From Bacteroidota bacterium (GTDB taxonomy: Bacteria > Bacteroidota > Bacteroidia > Cytophagales > Cyclobacteriaceae): a DNA stretch of 10,223 bases. Where the stretch lies: NCBI GenBank assembly GCA_023417955.1, contig JAEZDW010000031.1, positions 1 through 10,223 of the forward strand, in the 5' to 3' direction. Positions within the stretch are counted from its first letter, which is position 1. Each line of letters opens with the position of its first letter. The notes beneath the pieces are model-generated. The model was not told the origin of the DNA. It saw nothing but the letters and a program-made list of their open reading frames with translations, and did no database searches. Positions 6,516 to 10,223 of this stretch are shown in pieces. The position numbers and the translations under genes are program-made.

Positions 6516-6960
6516 TGTTACTGTCACATGGAACGCAGACCGGAAAGGAGTAATCTGCTCGCCGGAATTACACGATTCCAAATTGGTGAACGGATGCCTC
6601 GAGGTTGCAACTCCACCGGAGTTTCCCAAAGGCATCCCCGGAATCTGGTCACCCGAACACCTTTATACCGCCGCGGTAAGCAGTTGTCTGATGACCACGT
6701 TCCTTGCGATCGCCGAGAATTCAAAACTCAATTTTGTTTCATTCCGGTGTGAATCATCGGGGAAGCTCGAATTAGTCGATGGTAAGTATAAAATGACCGA
6801 GGTTGTCCTGAATCCGACAGTTGAGATTTCAGACACAACACAATACGAAAAAGCGCTCAAGGTTCTTTCAAAAGCAGAATCAAATTGCCTGATCTCAAAT
6901 TCCATTACGGCAAAAGTTAGTATGAATCCGGTGGTAGAAATTGCCCAATTTCACAATTGA
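6496..6960 (+). CDS. OsmC/Ohr family protein
   Basis: This is a thiol-dependent protein of the OsmC/Ohr family, whose members reduce organic hydroperoxides and in some bacteria act on polysulfides. From the ATG at 6496 it has 154 residues; an in-frame ATG at 6481 would add five. Both reactive cysteines are present: Cys64 in SSCLMTTF and Cys131 in ESNCLISNS. The WSPEHLYTAAVSSCLMTTF region (51-69) is a strong family signature. No signal peptide is seen. It overlaps the upstream rhodanese by 20 bases and is followed by a strong terminator, so the pair forms a closed two-gene unit. Whether the substrate is hydroperoxide or persulfide cannot be told from sequence. Confidence 0.9.
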   Translation: MEPHQYNVTVTWNADRKGVICSPELHDSKLVNGCLEVATPPEFPKGIPGIWSPEHLYTAAVSSCLMTTFLAIAENSKLNFVSFRCESSGKLELVDGKYKMTEVVLNPTVEISDTTQYEKALKVLSKAESNCLISNSITAKVSMNPVVEIAQFHN

Positions 6961-6981
6961 AATTCGGAGTGAGAACAGGCG

Positions 6982-7013
6982 GGAGTCCATCCTCCAGGAT
7001 GGGCTCCTTTTTT
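6982..7013 (+). terminator. Strong intrinsic terminator after osmC
   Basis: GGAGTCCATCC (6982-6992) and GGATGGGCTCC (6997-7007) form an 11-bp GC-rich stem with one G-U pair and a TCCA loop, followed by six T residues (7008-7013). It starts 21 bases after the OsmC stop and separates that unit from the GNAT gene. Confidence 0.9.
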
Positions 7014-7042
7014 GTTATCTGAGGCCACAACCGCCTAAAGAG

Positions 7043-7069
7043 TTTAATTTCATAAGGTTATTATATTTG
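7043..7069 (+). promoter_or_regulatory. Promoter of the GNAT-like gene
   Basis: TATATTTG (7062-7069) is an exact Bacteroidota -7 element. The -33 side is weaker, a TTT at 7043-7045 located 16 bases upstream. A start near 7073-7076 would leave about 30 bases before the ATG at 7106, which is preceded by an A-rich stretch. Confidence 0.6.
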
Positions 7070-7078
7070 TATAATAAC
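7057..7078. promoter_or_regulatory. Perfect 9-4-9 palindrome over the promoter
   Basis: GTTATTATA (7057-7065) and TATAATAAC (7070-7078) are exact reverse complements separated by TTTG. The whole 22-bp element is centred on the -7 box of the GNAT promoter, so a dimeric protein bound here would block RNA polymerase. The repressor is not identified. Confidence 0.6.
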
Positions 7079-7105
7079 ACTCCCTATTTAACAACATCAA
7101 AAGAA

Positions 7106-7393
7106 ATGGAAGTCCTGCATAAGGAACTCAAGAGCAAAGGAATCTTTTACATTGAAGAAAACGGAAAACCACTGGCAAACATGTATTACTCGCGCTATTC
7201 GCCTGAACACATCGTGATAGACCATACCGAAGTCGACGATGCACTTAGAGGCAAGGGTGCAGGTAAACAAATGGTAGCTCGTGCTGTAGAATGGGCGCGT
7301 GAAAACAACATACGCGTCACGCCTGCTTGTCCGTTTGCGCATTCACTATTTCAAAAAATAACAGACTTCCAGGACGTGTGGGAAAAAGAATAG
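7106..7393 (+). CDS. Small GNAT-like N-acetyltransferase
   Basis: This 95-residue protein resembles the short COG2388/Acetyltransf_CG branch of the GNAT superfamily, which keeps the acetyl-CoA-binding core but little else. The core reads HTEVDDALRGKGAGKQMV (residues 45-62), with RGKGAGK as the phosphate-binding loop, followed by a helix and the ITPACPFAHSLF-like segment (TPACPFAHSLF here). The ATG at 7106 is chosen over one at 6941, because the longer form would run through the osmC 3' end and the terminator, and because a promoter lies just upstream. The acceptor substrate is unknown for this branch. Its TAG stop directly abuts the stop of the convergent bestrophin-like gene, with no bases between. 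Confidence 0.85.
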   Translation: MEVLHKELKSKGIFYIEENGKPLANMYYSRYSPEHIVIDHTEVDDALRGKGAGKQMVARAVEWARENNIRVTPACPFAHSLFQKITDFQDVWEKE

Positions 7394-8173
7394 CTAATCC
7401 ATATAGCTGATAATATCCTTCTCGTCAATCCGGATATCATCCTCACCAACTTCGTCAAACGGATGCTCCAGGTGGTCCTGAATGTTATCAAGACTAACCA
7501 AAATGAAGCTGTAGAGTATAGGCATTACGTATTCCAGACTTGACGAGAAATCATGAAATGTACTCGCAAAGTAGGGACCGTAAATGATTGGGAAAATATA
7601 AATAAACACCTTGCTGTAAGCCCGCAGTGTAATTGGAGTGCGGTATCCATGGATGGCTTTGAGACAATCAAAGGAGATTATCATTTTACTGATATACTGA
7701 TTGATCCGCGATATCTCCGTGCTTTGAATTCCAAGCTGACGCATTTCGATGGTCATCCGCGACAGACTTGAAAAGTAGTCATAAATCTTTTTTTCGTTTA
7801 CGTCAAACTCTTTGCGATGCGAAGACGTGAACATCTCACGCGCGATGCGAACCATGTCGCCGATGAGAACACGTGTACGATCCGGAAGATCGTTGGGTTT
7901 GTCATTAGGAATCCAATCACGGGTCGCGTAGTACAATGTAATCGCGTGACCCTTGAAATCGGAAAATCGTTGAAGGGCGGTCTCTCTCCGGTTATACGCT
8001 GCGCTGATGGAAAAAACCACAGGAAAGACGATAGCCACACCAACAAGCATGTCCGGAAATTTGGCGATGAGATCATACCGAAAACACACCTCACTGGAAA
8101 TAACCGCCAGCGCGGTTATGAGGAGAGTCTTGTAGTTGATGATCAGAAAAAAGCTACGCAGGATCCGCTTCAT
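7394..8173 (-). CDS. Bestrophin-like membrane protein
   Basis: This 259-residue protein has hydrophobic segments at about 15-30, 41-58, 187-205 and 214-228, the spacing of bestrophin-type channels. AYNRRE (59-64) follows the second helix, where bestrophins have an AYDRWWE-like motif. Near the C-terminus LDNIQDHLEHPFDEVGEDD (228-246) resembles the acidic NPFG-containing segment that follows the last helix in that family. The central part (65-180) is hydrophilic and helical. An anion channel role is inferred from these family resemblances only, and the match is distant. The start ATG lies only seven bases after a strong -7 element, so its mRNA may be nearly leaderless. It is convergent with, and touches, the GNAT-like gene. 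Confidence 0.65.
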   Translation of the reverse strand: MKRILRSFFLIINYKTLLITALAVISSEVCFRYDLIAKFPDMLVGVAIVFPVVFSISAAYNRRETALQRFSDFKGHAITLYYATRDWIPNDKPNDLPDRTRVLIGDMVRIAREMFTSSHRKEFDVNEKKIYDYFSSLSRMTIEMRQLGIQSTEISRINQYISKMIISFDCLKAIHGYRTPITLRAYSKVFIYIFPIIYGPYFASTFHDFSSSLEYVMPILYSFILVSLDNIQDHLEHPFDEVGEDDIRIDEKDIISYMD

Positions 8174-8180
8174 TGCTGCA

Positions 8181-8208
8181 CAAAGGTACTCAACGAAAGT
8201 ATTTACAA
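8181..8208 (-). promoter_or_regulatory. Promoter of the bestrophin-like gene
   Basis: Read on the minus strand, TTG (8208-8206), a 17-base spacer and TACCTTTG (8188-8181) match the Bacteroidota housekeeping promoter. Only seven bases (8180-8174) separate the -7 element from the ATG, so the transcript would begin at or within a few bases of the start codon. Confidence 0.7.
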
Positions 8209-8227
8209 TAATAACAACTTATGAAAA

Positions 8228-9451
8228 TTAAATAGGATCGCCGGAAAGAATCTCCACTTCCACCCTCACATTCTTTCGTGCATTGGGGCCGTTGCGGTCA
8301 AACAATGGCTTTTTTCCACCCCATGCCTTGATATCAATACGATCAGCCGAGATACCATTTTCAATAAGGTAATCTCTGATGACTTCGGCGCGGAGTTGTG
8401 ATAATTCCTTTGCTGTACCGAGGGTATTAACAGAACCATCCAGTGAGAAGAAGTTCTTCTCCGCTCCCATCTTAATGATCTTTCCTCGAAAGTTTCCATT
8501 TGAATGTCCATGCAGTCGAATCCGGTACGAAGGTACTTCCTGCATCATCTGCAGGAGGGTATTTAATTCATAGCGGGATTCCGGCACCATGACATTAGCG
8601 TCATTAAAAAAGTAGACATTGTACAATGTTGCGATATCTCCTTTATGATAACGAACAAGGTCAAAATTCACAACGATAGTGGTTCCCATCAGATCGATAT
8701 AGGGCTTCACGGTATCCGCCAGCGGAACGGGATAGTTTAATTCGTATTGCAATTTTCTATATCCGAACGCCTCACAAATCAGTGTAAGTTGTCCCGATTT
8801 GCTTTGCGGATCAGGAAGATGCAGATACTCGTTTCCTTTTACCCGGGTTATCTCCTTCGCTCGCTCAGTGTCAACCACCGTCACATTACCTTCAACGATG
8901 CGGTTGTTGCGCGCGTGAAACAAGCTCAAGAAGACTTCAGTGTTCCCAAGAGTCATTTGTTTGTGCTGTACAATTTCTTCGTTATCGGTAACGACGATTG
9001 TATCTGCCGGGTCTATAGGATTTTCGTCAGGAAGGGCGCTTTGTTCCTCCGTATCAACCTTTGTCTTCTCCGTAGTTTCGGTCAGAGTTGATTCGGGAGC
9101 AGTTTGATTTTGTTTTGCGACGATATCACCGGGTACCACACGCACCCAGGCATCGTTAAAGCGCGTTGTTCTCCGCACCTGTTGCATCTCGAGTATCGAC
9201 CCTCGGAGATTATCGAAAAATTTTATGTATACAAGGAGGAGGTTGGTACGTTCATGCAGGCCAAAGCTGGCCTCGAAACCTTCAGATTGCAGATTTTGAA
9301 CAAGTCGGTTTGCAAGATTTTCATGACTGGGAGCGTACGCTGCGACGACGATGTAGTACCCGGGGTCTAACGGTTGTGAGTTTTGTGCATGGGCAGCCGT
9401 AAGGCATGCAAGCATGGCGAAAGCCAGGATCGCGATTTTTGCAATTTTCAT
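8228..9451 (-). CDS. SPOR-OmpA envelope protein
   Basis: This 407-residue exported protein has an N-terminal signal peptide (1-22, ending AAHA before Gln23). Residues about 31-106 look like a SPOR-type peptidoglycan-binding domain (GYYIVVAAYAPSHENLANRL, ending in FNDAWVRVV). A Thr/Glu-rich linker (112-165) leads to a beta-rich segment (170-265). The C-terminal OmpA-like domain spans about 277-402, with YFFNDANVMVPESRYEL, an LSQLRAEVIRDYL helix, the GISADRI turn and ARKNVRVEVEI. Two putative cell-wall-binding domains suggest a periplasmic or outer-membrane-linked anchor. In the peptidoglycan-contact loop the usual HTD is HSN (316-318), followed by an insert up to LSQLRA. It has its own promoter. 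Function beyond wall binding is not known. Confidence 0.82.
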   Translation of the reverse strand: MKIAKIAILAFAMLACLTAAHAQNSQPLDPGYYIVVAAYAPSHENLANRLVQNLQSEGFEASFGLHERTNLLLVYIKFFDNLRGSILEMQQVRRTTRFNDAWVRVVPGDIVAKQNQTAPESTLTETTEKTKVDTEEQSALPDENPIDPADTIVVTDNEEIVQHKQMTLGNTEVFLSLFHARNNRIVEGNVTVVDTERAKEITRVKGNEYLHLPDPQSKSGQLTLICEAFGYRKLQYELNYPVPLADTVKPYIDLMGTTIVVNFDLVRYHKGDIATLYNVYFFNDANVMVPESRYELNTLLQMMQEVPSYRIRLHGHSNGNFRGKIIKMGAEKNFFSLDGSVNTLGTAKELSQLRAEVIRDYLIENGISADRIDIKAWGGKKPLFDRNGPNARKNVRVEVEILSGDPI

Positions 9452-9458
9452 GGTAAAG

Positions 9459-9471
9459 GTTAGGGCCTAAC
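9459..9471. repeat. 13-bp palindrome at the predicted ompA-like start
   Basis: GTTAGG (9459-9464) and CCTAAC (9466-9471) are reverse complements about a single central G. On the minus strand this lies just after the -7 element of the SPOR-OmpA gene, at or next to the expected transcription start, so it could be an operator. It may be chance at this length. Confidence 0.35.
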
Positions 9472-9500
9472 AATATTACCCAAAAAATCGCAAATTCCAA
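9471..9500 (-). promoter_or_regulatory. Promoter of the SPOR-OmpA gene
   Basis: On the minus strand TTG (9500-9498), a 19-base spacer and TAATATTG (9478-9471) fit the Bacteroidota pattern with one mismatch in TAnnTTTG. A start around 9464-9466 would give a leader of about 13 bases. The element overlaps the preceding gene's terminator. Confidence 0.5.
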
Positions 9501-9514
9501 CGAGATGGATTGCG
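9482..9514 (-). terminator. Probable terminator of the glycosyltransferase gene
   Basis: On the minus strand CGCAATCCA (9514-9506) pairs with TGGA (9499-9496) and TTGCG (9493-9489), leaving a two-base bulge, around loop TCTCGT. One A and then six T residues (9487-9482) follow. It begins two bases after the glycosyltransferase stop codon and shares DNA with the next gene's promoter spacer. Confidence 0.5.
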
Positions 9515-9515
9515 C

Positions 9516-10223
9516 TCAACGATGCGATCCGCTATCAAAGCGCTCCTTCAGGAAACCCAGCCCATATCCCCAAAGTTGCAGCCACGCCGCCGGTACCGAC
9601 AGCAGGGCAACCGTTATGTCGCGGTTAACGAAGAGCGAATGAAGAAAGATCGCTACCAGGTAACAACCCAGGCCGATAAGCGCCAAAAAGAAAAGTGCGC
9701 TTGAAAGAAAAGGTAGTATTACGAGCGAAGAAACACCAATTACAAAAATTGCAGGCAGCCAATGGGTTAATTTTACTTCGTCCGGGAATTCTCTTCCAAC
9801 GAGAATCCTACCACGACCAAAGTTGAACACCTGGTCATAAAACCCTGCGAATGATGTCCTCCGTTTATGAAAAACATATGCATCAGGGACCAGGCCGACT
9901 TTAAACCCGCCGTTACGCATCCGAATACTGAACTCGATATCCTCAGCGAAGCGGTCAAACTTGAATCCGCCAGTAGCTTCGAAAACCCGTCGCGAAATAC
10001 CCATATTGAAACTTCGGGGTTGAAACCAACCGAGATGCTTTTTACCCCCGCGAATTCCACCGGTAGTTAGCACCGACGCCATCGTATAACCCATCGCCCG
10101 TTGCAACGGCGTAAAGCTTTCGTGACCGCGGTCAGGGCCGCCCCATGCATCCCACTTGTATTTTTCAAGTGCCTCGTTCACAACTTCGAAGTATCTGTCT
10201 GGAATTACGCAGTCGGAATCGAA
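9516..10223 (-). CDS. Family 2 glycosyltransferase, 5' end missing
   Basis: The window holds the last 235 residues; the reading frame stays open to the window edge, so the true start lies outside. A GTG at 10181 is internal and is not the start. The visible part opens with FDSDC, the DxD-type metal and sugar-nucleotide site of GT-A enzymes (Asp2, Asp4 of the visible part). FNMGISRRVFEATGGF (72-87) and the acidic AEDIEF (93-98) with a following PDAYVFHKRRTS are typical of the acceptor and catalytic region of family 2. FYDQVFNFGRGR (128-139) precedes about three hydrophobic helices, so it is membrane-anchored. A role in polysaccharide or glycolipid synthesis is likely; donor and acceptor are unknown. 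It ends 64 bases before the SPOR-OmpA start. Confidence 0.85.
   Translation of the reverse strand, partial: FDSDCVIPDRYFEVVNEALEKYKWDAWGGPDRGHESFTPLQRAMGYTMASVLTTGGIRGGKKHLGWFQPRSFNMGISRRVFEATGGFKFDRFAEDIEFSIRMRNGGFKVGLVPDAYVFHKRRTSFAGFYDQVFNFGRGRILVGREFPDEVKLTHWLPAIFVIGVSSLVILPFLSSALFFLALIGLGCYLVAIFLHSLFVNRDITVALLSVPAAWLQLWGYGLGFLKERFDSGSHR

Noticed and set aside
6941..7105. N-terminal extension of the GNAT-like protein by 55 codons
   Set aside because: It would run through the osmC end, a strong terminator and the gene's own promoter. The family is naturally about 95 residues.
7413..7436. ATATCC and GGATAT inverted repeat near the end of the bestrophin-like gene
   Set aside because: It lies within coding sequence that repeats Asp, Ile and Glu codons, has no T-tract, and is short enough to be chance.

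Overview
The window most likely comes from a Bacteroidota genome, probably near Cytophagales or Chitinophagales; this placement is inferred. Supporting signs are exact or near-exact TAnnTTTG -7 promoter elements in front of several genes, almost no Shine-Dalgarno sequences, moderate GC with dense coding, and families shaped as in that phylum: a short-Q-loop cytochrome bd, a secreted rhodanese-thioredoxin fusion, and a SPOR-OmpA envelope protein. No IS element, CRISPR array, tRNA, rRNA or integration scar was seen. It reads as ordinary chromosome rather than a mobile island.

Layout, left to right. Positions 1-252 are non-coding, with two hairpins upstream of cydA. The cydAB operon (253-2594, +) encodes a two-subunit quinol oxidase. 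Nine bases further on and convergent with it is the end of a minus-strand cluster, modA-modB-modC followed by a periplasmic rhodanese-thioredoxin fusion (5512 down to 2604). Divergent from modA is a 71-residue orphan gene (5671-5886, +). About 300 bp of repeat-rich non-coding DNA follows, then a small rhodanese overlapping an OsmC/Ohr-type gene (6183-6960, +), closed by a strong intrinsic terminator. A 95-residue GNAT-like gene (7106-7393, +) has its own promoter under a perfect 9-4-9 palindrome. Its stop codon directly abuts the stop codon of a convergent bestrophin-like membrane protein (8173-7394, -). Upstream of that on the same strand are a SPOR-OmpA envelope protein (9451-8228) and the 3' part of a membrane glycosyltransferase (9516 to beyond the window end).

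Functional reading. Cytochrome bd, a molybdate-type ABC importer, two sulfurtransferases (one fused to thioredoxin) and an OsmC thiol protein fit low-oxygen respiration together with thiol, peroxide or persulfide handling. The link between them is inferred from neighbourhood only. The right-hand part (bestrophin-like, SPOR-OmpA, glycosyltransferase) is envelope-related and looks independent. I do not see a clearly undescribed multi-gene system. The most testable oddities are the promoter palindrome of the GNAT gene, the almost leaderless promoter of the bestrophin-like gene, the coupled rhodanese-OsmC pair, and the repeat cluster upstream of that pair.
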